DNA of 64,000 bases from Terriglobia bacterium (GTDB lineage Bacteria; Acidobacteriota; Terriglobia; Terriglobales; Acidobacteriaceae), in the NCBI GenBank assembly GCA_020073385.1, contig JAIQFH010000003.1:220217-284216 (forward strand), given 5' to 3'. The notes under the pieces are model-generated. The model was given only the letters and a program-made list of their open reading frames with translations, did not search any database and was not told where the DNA came from. Below are positions 15,594 to 23,932 of this stretch, piece after piece (the first letter of the stretch is position 1; every line of letters starts with the position of its first letter). A program made the position numbers and the translations under genes.

Positions 15594-17077
15594 AGCATCC
15601 AACCCCCAAAGCCACGCGTCACGTCAACCAGAACGAAGGCCTTATCTTCGAGAAATCCTCTCCGGGGAAAGCCGCCTGGAAGCTGCCGCCGCTCGACGTC
15701 CCTGAAGTCGATACTGCGAAGCTCCTCGGGGAAGCGGAGAGGAAAGACCTCGGCCACATGCCCGAAGTGAGCGAGATCGAAATCATCCGCCACTTCACGC
15801 GGCTCTCCACATGGAACTACGCCATCGATCTCGGCATGTATCCGCTGGGTTCCTGCACCATGAAGTACAACCCGCGCGTGAACGAAGCGGTCGCTCGCGT
15901 CGAGGGCATCGCCAACGGGCACCCTTATCAGCCCGAGAAGATTTCGCAGGGCGCGCTACGCATCATCAAGACGCTCAGTGAATGCCTCATCGAGATTACC
16001 GGCATGGACGCGATTACGCTCCAGCCCGCTGCTGGTGCGCACGGCGAAATGACGGGCTTGCTGATGGTTCGCGCCTATCACGAGTCGAAAGGGAATGCGC
16101 GCAAGAAGATTCTGATCCCTGACTCCGCCCATGGTACCAACCCGGCAACCGCAGCCATGGTGGGCTATGCCGTCGAGAATCTGAAGTCCGACTCCCGCGG
16201 CATGGTCGATATCGCCTCGCTGCAAGCGCAGATGAATGAAGATGTAGCTGCGCTCATGCTCACCAATCCGAACACACTTGGAGTATTTGAACAGGACATT
16301 CACAAGATCGCCGATATTCTCCACGCTAAAGGCGGCCTTCTCTATATGGACGGCGCCAACATGAACGCGCTGGTCGGCAAAGTTCGCCCTGGAGACTTCG
16401 GCGTCGACGTGATGCACCTCAATCTGCACAAAACGTTTTCCACGCCGCACGGTGGCGGTGGCCCTGGCTCCGGCCCGGTCGCGATCAAGAAAGCCCTCGA
16501 ACCATTTTTGCCCAAGCCTGTGGTGGTGACGAAACCCGACGGCACGCTCGGCTTCGAATACAACCGTCCGCATTCGGTCGGGCGCGTGCGCGCGTTTTAC
16601 GGAAACTTCGGCATGTTCGTGCGGGCGCTCGCCTACATTCAGGCGAACGGTCCCGACGGTCTGCGTCAGACGACCGAAGACGCCGTCCTGAACGCCAACT
16701 ATATCCGCAAGGGCCTCGAAGGCACGTACGACCTGCCGTACTCGACGCCGACCATGCACGAGGTCGTGTTCAGTGACAAGGTGCAGGCGAAAAAGGGCGT
16801 GCGCACGATGGACATTGCCAAGCGCCTGATCGATTACGGATTTCATCCGTACACAACGGCGTTCCCGCTGATCGTGCCGGGAGCCCTGATGATCGAGCCC
16901 ACTGAGAGCGAATCCAAAGAGGAGATGGACCTGTTCATTGACGCCATGAAGTCCATCGCGCAGGAAGTGGAAGAAGATGCGCAGACGGTGCTCGACGCGC
17001 CGCACTCCACGCGAGTCTCGCGCCTGGATGAAACCGCAGCGGCGAGGAAGCCGGTATTGCGGTGGAAGCTCGCGTGA
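15590..17077 (+). CDS. gcvPB: Glycine dehydrogenase (decarboxylating) subunit 2
   Basis: This PLP-binding half of the split glycine decarboxylase has 495 residues. The PLP lysine is seen in [18 protein letters not shown], followed by the Gly-rich [12 protein letters not shown] loop. Other conserved segments are [53 protein letters not shown] and [18 protein letters not shown]. The ATG overlaps the gcvPA stop. After the gene comes a long inverted pair of GATTTCAGATT words that could end transcription. No gene for the L protein (lipoamide dehydrogenase) is nearby, as is common because it is shared with other complexes. Confidence 0.96.
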   Translation: MKHPTPKATRHVNQNEGLIFEKSSPGKAAWKLPPLDVPEVDTAKLLGEAERKDLGHMPEVSEIEIIRHFTRLSTWNYAIDLGMYPLGSCTMKYNPRVNEAVARVEGIANGHPYQPEKISQGALRIIKTLSECLIEITGMDAITLQPAAGAHGEMTGLLMVRAYHESKGNARKKILIPDSAHGTNPATAAMVGYAVENLKSDSRGMVDIASLQAQMNEDVAALMLTNPNTLGVFEQDIHKIADILHAKGGLLYMDGANMNALVGKVRPGDFGVDVMHLNLHKTFSTPHGGGGPGSGPVAIKKALEPFLPKPVVVTKPDGTLGFEYNRPHSVGRVRAFYGNFGMFVRALAYIQANGPDGLRQTTEDAVLNANYIRKGLEGTYDLPYSTPTMHEVVFSDKVQAKKGVRTMDIAKRLIDYGFHPYTTAFPLIVPGALMIEPTESESKEEMDLFIDAMKSIAQEVEEDAQTVLDAPHSTRVSRLDETAAARKPVLRWKLA

Positions 17078-17082
17078 TTGCA

Positions 17083-17166
17083 GATTTCAGATTTTAGATT
17101 GCAGATTGACCGCCGATTTGCGCTGAGGTTCTCATTCTGCAATCTGAAATCAAAAATCTGAAATCC
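17083..17166. repeat. GATTGCAGATTTCAG word repeats, inverted pair
   Basis: TTGCAGATTTCAGATTTTAG is mirrored by TCTGCAATCTGAAATC and AAAATCTGAAATCC about 35 bases later. It forms a long AT-richer hairpin after gcvPB. Confidence 0.75.
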
Positions 17167-17201
17167 TCCGTCCCGGTGACTTCGGTGCTTCCGTCGACGC
17201 G

Positions 17202-17232
17202 TTCCTCTGTGTCCCTCTGTGCCCCCTGTGGT
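17202..17232 (+). repeat. CTCTGTGTCC word repeat
   Basis: TTCCTCTGTGTCCCTCTGTG then CCCCCTGTGGTT, lying just before the next gene. Confidence 0.7.
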
Positions 17233-17238
17233 TAAATC

Positions 17239-19113
17239 TTGTCATTGCCGCCAAGAACCAAACTTGCCCCCGAGCCGAAGCCGGCTGGCCCGTTCGCGTC
17301 CGCTGAAAAACGCAATCCGATCGTGTGCCTGCTGCTGGCGGTCGTAACCCTGGCTTTGTACAACCCAGTCAACCGCCATCCCTTCGTTAATTACGACGAC
17401 GACCGTTACGTCACCGAGAACGCACACGTCCGCCAAGGCCTGAACGCCGACACGATCGCGTGGTCCCTCACCTCGACCGAACAAGCCAACTGGCACCCAC
17501 TCACATGGATGTCGCATGCATTGGACGTCTCGCTGTTTCGGCTAAACCCCGCCGGGCATCATCTGACAAGCGTTCTCTTGCACGTGGTAAACGTGTGCCT
17601 GCTATTTCTTCTACTGATGTGGGCCACGAAGCGCCTCGGTCCAAGCCTCTTCGTCGCCGCTCTCTTCGCTTTGCATCCGATCAATGTCGAATCGGTCGCG
17701 TGGGTCGCGGAACGCAAAAACGTCCTTTGCACGTTTTTCTTCTTCCTGGGATTGTGGGCGTATGGCTGGTACGCGCACAAACCAAGCTGGAAGCGGTATC
17801 TGACCGTTTTCGGATCCTACGCTGCCGGGCTCGCATCGAAGCCCATGGTGATCACATTCCCATTCTTGCTTCTGCTGCTCGATTACTGGCCGCTGTCGCG
17901 GGTCCAGGGAAATGCCGAAAACAGAACGTCGTGGTCACGGCTGGTTCTCGAGAAACTTCCGCTCTTCGCGCTCTCCATCGCGAGCGCCATCATTACCATG
18001 CACGCACAGCAGAGTGGTGGCGCCGTCCGCTCCAATACTGAGTTCTCCTTCGGTGTCCGCATCGCGAATGCGATTTGCGCCTATGCGATGTATCTCTGGA
18101 AATTAATTTGGCCCAGTCATCTGGCGCCGCTTTATCCGCACCCCGGCGGTTCGCTTCCAGCATGGCAGGTGCTGCTGGCTGCCGTCATTCTTGCGATCAT
18201 TACGGCGGTCGTGTGGAAGTTCCGCAGCCGCCGTTACCTTCTCGTTGGATGGTTCTTCTTCCTGGGCACGCTTGTTCCCGTCATCGGCTTGATCCAGGTC
18301 GGCGAAGCTGCTATGGCGGACCGCTATGCCTACATCCCGCTGATCGGCATCTTTGTGATGATCGCTTTCGGCTCTTCCGATGTAGCCCGGCAAAAGAGCC
18401 GGGGGGTTCTCCCTGCGATTCCGGCCGCAGTAGCCCTGATCGCGCTGTCGCTTGCGACCTACCGCCAGATCGGATACTGGCAGTCGAACAAAGAACTCTG
18501 GTCGCACACGCTCGCGGTCACGAGTAACAACTTCGTCGCTGAAGACAATTTAGGCGGTGCGCTCATCCTCGAAGGAAAGGAAGAAGAGGCTCACGCGCAC
18601 TTCGCCGCCGCGGCGCGCATCAATCCCAAAGATCCAATGAGCCACAGCAATCTCGGGACGTACTACGAGACTCACAACCAGATGCGCGAAGCGGTAAAGG
18701 AATACGAAGCTGCAGTTGGAATGACATCTGATGCCGGTCTGCTCGCTCAGACCTACGCCAACCTGGGCGCCGCTTACCGCGGCTTAGGCGATGACGAACG
18801 TGCGCTAGCGAGCTATAAGCAGGCGCTTCAATACAACACCAACCAATTCAATGCCTGGCTGGGTCTTGGCCTGCTGGCGCAGAAGCAGGGGAGGCTGCCC
18901 GAAGCGATAACGAATCTTTCCCGCTCCGTCGAACTACAGCCCACCGCGCGGGGGTATTTGGCGCTCGGCAGGGCTTTGCAGCAGTCCGGAAGAACTCTCG
19001 AGGCGCTTACTGCCTATGAGCAAGCGACAAGAATCGCTCCAAGCCTTGCCGAAGCGCAGCAGGCTGCCGACTCTATTCGGCAGCAATTGATTCACCCGCA
19101 GGCTATCTACTAG
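17239..19113 (+). CDS. Polytopic membrane protein with C-terminal TPRs (TMTC/GT-C-like)
   Basis: This 624-residue protein has about nine to ten membrane segments in the first ~425 residues and five or more tetratricopeptide repeats in the last ~190. After the first membrane helix comes a periplasmic loop with acidic residues (HPFVNYDDDRYVTEN), then WHPLTWMSHALDV, HLTSVLLHVVNV and FALHPINVESVAWVAERKN. This pattern is typical of bacterial relatives of the TMTC O-mannosyltransferases and of GT-C glycosyltransferases, in which the acidic pair in the first loop is catalytic. Glycosyl transfer to proteins is therefore a reasonable but unproven role. The start (TTG at 17239 or 17245) lacks a clear ribosome-binding site. 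The stop overlaps the convergent zinc-ribbon gene by four bases. Confidence 0.8.
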   Translation: MSLPPRTKLAPEPKPAGPFASAEKRNPIVCLLLAVVTLALYNPVNRHPFVNYDDDRYVTENAHVRQGLNADTIAWSLTSTEQANWHPLTWMSHALDVSLFRLNPAGHHLTSVLLHVVNVCLLFLLLMWATKRLGPSLFVAALFALHPINVESVAWVAERKNVLCTFFFFLGLWAYGWYAHKPSWKRYLTVFGSYAAGLASKPMVITFPFLLLLLDYWPLSRVQGNAENRTSWSRLVLEKLPLFALSIASAIITMHAQQSGGAVRSNTEFSFGVRIANAICAYAMYLWKLIWPSHLAPLYPHPGGSLPAWQVLLAAVILAIITAVVWKFRSRRYLLVGWFFFLGTLVPVIGLIQVGEAAMADRYAYIPLIGIFVMIAFGSSDVARQKSRGVLPAIPAAVALIALSLATYRQIGYWQSNKELWSHTLAVTSNNFVAEDNLGGALILEGKEEEAHAHFAAAARINPKDPMSHSNLGTYYETHNQMREAVKEYEAAVGMTSDAGLLAQTYANLGAAYRGLGDDERALASYKQALQYNTNQFNAWLGLGLLAQKQGRLPEAITNLSRSVELQPTARGYLALGRALQQSGRTLEALTAYEQATRIAPSLAEAQQAADSIRQQLIHPQAIY

Positions 19114-19274
19114 CTTTTCTTGGACGTCACCGCGAAGAACGCGGCCGCTTCCTGTTCCACATTCTTGCTCCCGCAATGCGGGCACTTGGGGTTTTCCTTG
19201 TCGTGTTCGTTCAGCGTAAGAACCGTTTCGAAGGGCTTGTGGCAATCAAGGCAAACGTAATCGTATACGGGCAT
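19110..19274 (-). CDS. FmdB-type small zinc-ribbon protein
   Basis: A 54-residue protein is encoded on the reverse strand. It starts MPVYDYVCLDCHKPFETVL and contains a second pair in PKCPHCGSKNVEQ, giving the CxxC...CxxC zinc ribbon of the FmdB/putative regulatory protein family. The ATG at 19274 has a GGAGG five bases upstream, which strongly supports translation. Family members are small nucleic-acid or protein-binding modules with no fixed function. The tail ends in FFAVTSKKS. Its 3' end overlaps the end of the convergent TPR gene by four bases. It diverges from the next membrane protein gene, and the 88-base gap between them must hold both promoters. Confidence 0.85.
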   Translation of the reverse strand: MPVYDYVCLDCHKPFETVLTLNEHDKENPKCPHCGSKNVEQEAAAFFAVTSKKS

Positions 19275-19362
19275 GGGAACCTCCCGTGGAGTTCCGTTAG
19301 CAGAATTGTACGCCCGTCGGGAACTTTGGACTTTCCCATCGTGTCCATTATGCTAGAGAGGT

Positions 19363-19827
19363 ATGACGCTCCTGGACGCGAAAGAATTTGATCCGGAAAA
19401 AGAATCGAGGAAGAGGAAACGCCTCATTCTGATCATTACGGTCGCAGTGATCATTCTCTGTCTCGGATGGTGGTTCCGCTACTGGCGCGAAGAGCACATC
19501 GTAAAAAACTTCTTCGAAGCCCTGCAGAAGCAGGATTTCAAAACCGCTTACGCGATCTGGGCGCACGATCCCGAGTGGCAAAGACATCTCGATCGCAAAT
19601 CGATTCACGACTATCCGTTCAACGATTTCTATCGCGACTGGGGACCGGGCGGCCAATGGGGAACCATCAAGACGGTGAAAGTGAATGGCGCGAGCCCCTG
19701 CCCCCGTCCAAGTAGCGGAATCTTGGTCGATGTGATCGTGAATGACCGTACCGAGCACGCACAGGTCTGGGTGGAGAATTCCGACCACACGCTCGGCTAC
19801 CCACCCTGCGAACTGATCTTCCACTGA
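19363..19827 (+). CDS. Single-pass membrane protein of unknown function
   Basis: This 154-residue protein has a basic, charged N-terminus (EFDPEKESRKRKRL), one membrane helix (LILIITVAVIILCLGWWF, residues ~21-38) and an exported or periplasmic domain of about 110 residues. That domain begins with HIVKNFFEALQKQDFKTAYA, a helix-turn-helix style found in NTF2-like or DUF4878-type stress proteins, and ends with two Cys-containing strands (GASPCPRPSSG and YPPCELIFH). I do not assign a family with certainty. The gene stands alone and is followed by a palindromic repeat. Confidence 0.7.
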   Translation: MTLLDAKEFDPEKESRKRKRLILIITVAVIILCLGWWFRYWREEHIVKNFFEALQKQDFKTAYAIWAHDPEWQRHLDRKSIHDYPFNDFYRDWGPGGQWGTIKTVKVNGASPCPRPSSGILVDVIVNDRTEHAQVWVENSDHTLGYPPCELIFH

Positions 19828-19919
19828 GATTCGGCCGAAGCCAGCGCATTGAGATTCGAAGAAGCTGGCATAACGAGATTCGACGCAACCCGACGCGATG
19901 AGCTTGGCCTGCAGGCGCG

Positions 19920-19985
19920 ACCTTGGAAGAGCGGCCCTTTAGGGCCGCGTTAGCGTGGCAAAAAATCGGGGCTTTAGCCTCCGTG
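19920..19985. repeat. GGCCCTTTAGGGCC / GGGGCTTTAGCC palindromic repeat
   Basis: GGAAGAGCGGCCCTTTAGGG, then CCGCG, is followed after 21 bases by CGGGGCTTTAGCCTCCG. It is a shorter version of the elements at 32786 and 56466 and lies just beyond the fabD stop. Confidence 0.75.
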
Positions 19986-19989
19986 GTTT

Positions 19990-20937
19990 TTAGGCGGGTT
20001 TCGAAAGACTCTCCACTGTCTTCTCTAGTGACGCTTCATCCCCAACGTTCAAGCAACTCTTCGATCGATCGATCTGGCGCATCAATCCGCACAGAACTTT
20101 CCCGGGACCCACTTCGATGAACGTCTCCACGCCTTGCCCGATCAGCAACCGCATGCACTGATCCCATCTCACCGATCCCGTGACCTGGCGCAAGAGCGTG
20201 TCGAGCGTGCGCAGATCATCGTCCACAAGTTCAGCGTCCACATTGCAGGCCACCGGATAGACCGACTTGTGCATCGTAAGTTTCTTCAGATCTTCTTCCA
20301 GCCGATCCTGTGCCGGCTTCATCAACAAACAATGGAACGGTGCGCTCACGGGCAGCAACTTCGCTCGCTTCGCTCCGCGCTCATCGGCCAGTTTCGCCGC
20401 ACGCTCGACCGCTGCCGTGTGGCCAGAAATCACTACTTGCTCCGGAGAATTGATGTTCGCCGGCGAGCAAACTTCGCCCTGCGCGGCATCACGACAAACG
20501 CCGGCGATTTTCTCGAATTCCATTCCGAGGATGGCCGCCATCGTCCCCACTCCGACGGGGACTGCTTCCTGCATATACTTCCCGCGATTCCGCACGGTGC
20601 GAACGGCATCGGCAAAGCTGAATGTCCCCGACGCGACATGGGCTGAATACTCGCCCAGGCTGTGGCCCGCTACGTAGCAGGGCTTTGGGACCCGCGTTTC
20701 CAGCACGCGCAGCGCCGCGATCGACGTGGTGAGAATCGCAGGTTGCGTAATTTCTGTCAGCCGCAGTTGTTCCTCGGGTCCCTCGAAACACAGTTGCGAG
20801 AGCTTGTAGCCCAGCGCGTCGTCGGCTTCCTGAAAGGTTTGACGGGCAACCGGATATTTCTCGGCCAGGTCCTTGCCCATGCCCACAACCTGCGAGCCTT
20901 GCCCCGGGAAGATAAGTGCGATTTTGCTGTTGATCAT
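19990..20937 (-). CDS. fabD: Malonyl-CoA:ACP transacylase
   Basis: FabD loads malonyl groups onto acyl carrier protein for fatty acid synthesis. The 315-residue protein has ALIFPGQGSQVVGMGKDLA at the start, the nucleophile Ser in AGHSLGEYSAHVASG (near residue 92), the conserved Arg in AVRTVRNRGKYMQEA, the catalytic His in VSAPFHCLLMKPA and a C-terminal VEVGPGKVLCGLMRQI. It follows plsX by 12 bases and is the last gene of the reverse-strand yceD-rpmF-plsX-fabD cluster. The usual fabH gene between plsX and fabD is absent. Confidence 0.96.
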   Translation of the reverse strand: MINSKIALIFPGQGSQVVGMGKDLAEKYPVARQTFQEADDALGYKLSQLCFEGPEEQLRLTEITQPAILTTSIAALRVLETRVPKPCYVAGHSLGEYSAHVASGTFSFADAVRTVRNRGKYMQEAVPVGVGTMAAILGMEFEKIAGVCRDAAQGEVCSPANINSPEQVVISGHTAAVERAAKLADERGAKRAKLLPVSAPFHCLLMKPAQDRLEEDLKKLTMHKSVYPVACNVDAELVDDDLRTLDTLLRQVTGSVRWDQCMRLLIGQGVETFIEVGPGKVLCGLMRQIDRSKSCLNVGDEASLEKTVESLSKPA

Positions 20938-20949
20938 GGAAGAGAATTT

Positions 20950-21996
20950 TTAATTCGATTGCGCCGCCGTCTCGACTGGCGCCGGAGGTAGCGACGCCAG
21001 TCCGCGCTCGATCGAGTCGTTAACCCCGCGCCGGGAAAACTCCGCCGCTACGCGGATCGCATTCTTCATGGCATTAGCGTTGGAAGAGCCATGGGTGATG
21101 ATGCATACGCCTCTTACGCCCAACAGCGGCGCGCCGCCATATTCGGTGTGGTCGAGGCGCTTCTTGAAATCGGTGAAGGCACTGCGAGAAAGCAACGCCC
21201 CAACCTGTCGCGTAATTGTCGCTTTCAGCGATTCCTTCAAAGCGGTGCGCACCAGGTTGGCTACGCCCTCGGAAATCTTCAGGGCGACATTGCCGACAAA
21301 TCCGTCTGCTACGATCACGTCGACCTTTCCGTTATAGAGGTCGCGGCCTTCGACGTTGCCCACAAAATTCAGGGGGAGCTGCTTGAGCAGCTGAAAGGCT
21401 TCTCTGGTCAGATCGTTGCCCTTGCCTTCTTCCTCGCCGATAGATAGCAATCCCACCCGCGGTCCGTGTGTGGCCGGCCGTTTGCCGAACATGGCGCGAA
21501 AGTACACGTCGCCCATTACCGCGAACTGCTCGAGATTCTGTGGAGTGCAATCGACGTTGGCGCCGACATCGAGCAGCATCGCCGGATTCCCGGGCGCAGT
21601 AGGGAAGACCGCAGCTAACGCTGGACGATCGAGCCCCGGCACCGCGCCCAGTACGATCTTGGCGGTGGCCATGGCCGCTCCGGTATTGCCGGCCGTGACG
21701 AAGCCGTTCGCCTGTCCCTCGCGGACCAGGCGCAACCCCACCCGCATGGAGTTGTCCCGCTTGGCGCGGATCGCCTCCACTTTGTCTTCCATGGTGATGT
21801 ATTCGCTGGCATGGACGACTTCGATGGGCAGCCGCGCGGCAGTGAGATGCCGCTGCAACTCTGGCTTGACCAGAGACTCCGGGCCGACCAGGAGCACGCG
21901 TACGCCGTACTGGCGTGCGGCTTGTATCGCGCCCTCAATCTCGGGCTTAGGCGCACGGTCCGAACCCATCGCATCCAGCGCGATGACGCTAGGCAT
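20950..21996 (-). CDS. plsX: Phosphate acyltransferase PlsX
   Basis: PlsX converts acyl-ACP and phosphate into acyl phosphate, the donor for the first acylation of glycerol 3-phosphate in phospholipid synthesis. The 348-residue protein starts with [20 protein letters not shown] and contains the family blocks [65 protein letters not shown] and [18 protein letters not shown]. The C-terminus [17 protein letters not shown] is typical. It lies eight bases after rpmF. The link of rpmF and plsX is widely conserved. Confidence 0.97.
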   Translation of the reverse strand: MPSVIALDAMGSDRAPKPEIEGAIQAARQYGVRVLLVGPESLVKPELQRHLTAARLPIEVVHASEYITMEDKVEAIRAKRDNSMRVGLRLVREGQANGFVTAGNTGAAMATAKIVLGAVPGLDRPALAAVFPTAPGNPAMLLDVGANVDCTPQNLEQFAVMGDVYFRAMFGKRPATHGPRVGLLSIGEEEGKGNDLTREAFQLLKQLPLNFVGNVEGRDLYNGKVDVIVADGFVGNVALKISEGVANLVRTALKESLKATITRQVGALLSRSAFTDFKKRLDHTEYGGAPLLGVRGVCIITHGSSNANAMKNAIRVAAEFSRRGVNDSIERGLASLPPAPVETAAQSN

Positions 21997-22004
21997 GATT
22001 GTCG

Positions 22005-22190
22005 TTAACTGGCTTCTTCGACGTCGACGACTTCGCGTCCCTTATAGTACCCGCACTTGGGGCAAGCGCGGTGTGGCATTTTTTTCTCGTGACAGTTGGG
22101 ACACTCCGAGAGGCTGTGCCCCTTCAGAGCATCGTGCGCGCGCCGTGTGGAGGTGCGCTTCTGGGAGTGTCGCCGTTTTGGATTAGGCAT
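22005..22190 (-). CDS. rpmF: 50S ribosomal protein L32
   Basis: L32 is a small zinc-ribbon protein of the large ribosomal subunit. It has 61 residues from the ATG at 22190, chosen because AAGGAA lies seven bases upstream and the family always begins MPNPKRRHS. Two Cys pairs, [10 protein letters not shown] and [14 protein letters not shown], show the zinc-binding form. The gene precedes plsX by eight bases and follows the yceD-type gene after a repeat-filled gap of 127 bases; the yceD-rpmF-plsX order is conserved in many bacteria. Confidence 0.97.
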   Translation of the reverse strand: MPNPKRRHSQKRTSTRRAHDALKGHSLSECPNCHEKKMPHRACPKCGYYKGREVVDVEEAS

Positions 22191-22225
22191 GGTGAATTCC
22201 TTCTGAAGGGCGCAATCCGCCCCGA

Positions 22226-22312
22226 AATAGCATTTAGCACTTAGCAATTAGCATTTAGCCAGTGGAGGCCTGTCGCGAACTCTGAAGGGCCCAATGCCAA
22301 GTGCTAATGGCT
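22226..22312. repeat. CATTTAGCACTTAG word repeats, inverted
   Basis: GCATTTAGCACTTAGC, AATTAGCATTTAGCC, and a facing GCCAAGTGCTAATGGC about 35 bases later lie between yceD and rpmF. Confidence 0.7.
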
Positions 22313-22317
22313 GTTCT

Positions 22318-22869
22318 TCAGTGTTCTAACCGGCTTCGTACATCCTTCAACGCCGCCCACCGCGGATCTTCCACCTCGATGGAGCAGGAACACTGTTCAT
22401 GGTTCAAATTCCTGCCGCACTGCGGGCACAATCCTTTGCAGTCGTCGCGGCACGTAACCTTCAAGGGCAACGCCAGCAATACCTGCTCGCGCAGCACGTC
22501 TTCGAGCAGAAGACCGTCGCCCTGATAGTAACCGATCTCGGCCTCTGCATCGGTCACAGAAAGCTCGTCGCGCCCGGCATCCGCGCCCAGTGGACGGTAC
22601 AGCAACTCGAACTCTCGCTTTACGTCCTGCGGCACCGGCTCCAGGCAGCGCGCACATTGTAAGTCCAGACTCGCGGACAACCGCCCACGCAGGCGTATAT
22701 CTTTGATTATCTGATGCTTGCCGTGATGCTCCTCCACCACTTCGGCGCGCCCGGAGGCGTTCACCGGCCCTCGGAGCCGAGCCTCTCCGCCCAAGTCGAT
22801 GACATCTGGCTGAAACTCCTCCGCAAATTCCAGCGGATGAAGTGCCAAATTCTTGATGTCGAGGAACAT
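22318..22869 (-). CDS. YceD/DUF177-family protein
   Basis: This 183-residue protein precedes rpmF in the usual yceD position. The ATG at 22869 has a GGAGG seven bases upstream and gives the family start MFLDIKNLALHPLEFAEEF. A first Cys pair (LQCARCLEPV) lies near residue 75, followed by the acidic strand region. A C-terminal cluster, CRDDCKGLCPQCGRNLNHEQC, can bind zinc. YceD proteins are required for 23S rRNA accumulation in some bacteria and plants; the detailed mechanism is not settled. It is the first gene of the yceD-rpmF-plsX-fabD cluster. Confidence 0.9.
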   Translation of the reverse strand: MFLDIKNLALHPLEFAEEFQPDVIDLGGEARLRGPVNASGRAEVVEEHHGKHQIIKDIRLRGRLSASLDLQCARCLEPVPQDVKREFELLYRPLGADAGRDELSVTDAEAEIGYYQGDGLLLEDVLREQVLLALPLKVTCRDDCKGLCPQCGRNLNHEQCSCSIEVEDPRWAALKDVRSRLEH

Positions 22870-23056
22870 GGCGAAACCTCCGCGGCGATCGCGCCGAACC
22901 AGCCCGCGGGAGCACGCCAAAGAGGCGTAAGTACCGCAAGGAGCAAGACTTAGAATAAAGGCGGAGGACTCAAAGTGTCAAGGAAACCGGGCTTGGAACG
23001 GGCACTCCTTTCGGTTACGAGGGCAGCCCTGCGCGTGATCCCGCCATCCAACGGCC

Positions 23057-23506
23057 ATGCACACCGGACGCAAGAAGAGTTTCCTGCACCACCATTCTCT
23101 CAGCTTCGCCACGGCAGCAATTCTTTCCGCTTGGATTTTGCTGTACAGCCACTCCGATTCCAAGACCCATCTAGGTTCCTTCTTCGGTAATGCCATCGCT
23201 GATTGGACCGGCCTTCTGGTCACCGTTCTTGCCACCAAGTATTTTTATGAGATCGGATCTGCCGAGAGTCGCCGGCCGCCTCAACGTTGGCTTCGCCCGG
23301 TCGCCAAACTACTCCAACAGCATTCGCTAACAATATTTCTTGTCATCTCTGGCGCATTCTGGATCTGGCTCTTTGCCACTTCCGACCCCATGTCCAAGTG
23401 GGGACAAGTCGTGGGTAACATCATCTCCGAATGGACGCAAATTTTGGGAATGGTGGTGCTCACCAAGCATCTGCTGGAGTCGCATTCGAAGGAAAGCCGC
23501 CGCTGA
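23057..23506 (+). CDS. Membrane protein with internal tandem duplication
   Basis: This 149-residue protein is built from two copies of a ~60-residue module, each with two membrane helices. Copy 1 (residues ~13-72) runs from HSLSFATAAILSAWILLYSH through FFGNAIADWTGLLV to ESRR. Copy 2 (residues ~89-149) runs from HSLTIFLVISGAFWIWLF through VVGNIISEWTQILG to a final ESRR. Shared positions include HSL, a Trp-rich helix, an SD turn, GN-(A/I)I-(A/S)-(D/E)WT and a closing ESRR. The termini are basic. I recognise no named family. It is convergent with the SpoIIAA-like gene and has no clear ribosome-binding site. Confidence 0.75.
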   Translation: MHTGRKKSFLHHHSLSFATAAILSAWILLYSHSDSKTHLGSFFGNAIADWTGLLVTVLATKYFYEIGSAESRRPPQRWLRPVAKLLQQHSLTIFLVISGAFWIWLFATSDPMSKWGQVVGNIISEWTQILGMVVLTKHLLESHSKESRR

Positions 23507-23507
23507 G

Positions 23508-23539
23508 ATTGGATACTGAGAACTGAGAACTGAGAACTG
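23508..23539 (+). repeat. ACTGAGAACTGAGAACTG tandem words
   Basis: Seven-base words (GAGAACT) repeat three times directly before the stop of the convergent gene. Confidence 0.8.
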
Positions 23540-23932
23540 CTACTCCTTCGCCAGCCAGTCCATGGCTTCTTCCCGTGTCTCAAATGCAGGAAACTCCCGC
23601 TGCGAGAAGTTCTTGAAATTCTCGTAGAAGACGTGCGGAAGGCTGTCGGTGCCCACCCATGCCGACTTCTTCACGTACGGACGATCCAATACCAGCACTT
23701 CCTTGATCTTGGTGGCAACAGCCTTGTCGACTTGGGCGCCGCTGAAGTCCGCCAGCGTCAGCACCGATCCCGGCGCGTGCCTGGCCACATCGGCCCGTAT
23801 TTGATCGAGAAGCAACAACATCTCTTTGCCCTTGCAGTGGCTGAAGTCGATCAGAAAGATGGCTTGTCCCTTGTGCTTAACGAAGCGCAGCCGCTCACGA
23901 GGAGCGTCACCAACCGTGTCGTCCAGGTTCAT
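23540..23932 (-). CDS. SpoIIAA/STAS-like protein
   Basis: This 130-residue soluble protein has alternating strands and helices: [40 protein letters not shown] and [20 protein letters not shown], ending [10 protein letters not shown]. The layout and the C-terminal F.T.EEA..WL pattern resemble the SpoIIAA-like STAS family, often found as small sensory or regulatory partners. The assignment is by pattern only. Its start codon overlaps the alaS stop by four bases (ATGA), so it is translated with alanyl-tRNA synthetase. That coupling is not one I know from model bacteria. Confidence 0.6.
   Translation of the reverse strand: MNLDDTVGDAPRERLRFVKHKGQAIFLIDFSHCKGKEMLLLLDQIRADVARHAPGSVLTLADFSGAQVDKAVATKIKEVLVLDRPYVKKSAWVGTDSLPHVFYENFKNFSQREFPAFETREEAMDWLAKE

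Noticed and set aside
22226..22260. CRISPR-like array
   Set aside because: The tandem words are 7-9 bases with drift and no spacers; no cas gene is present.
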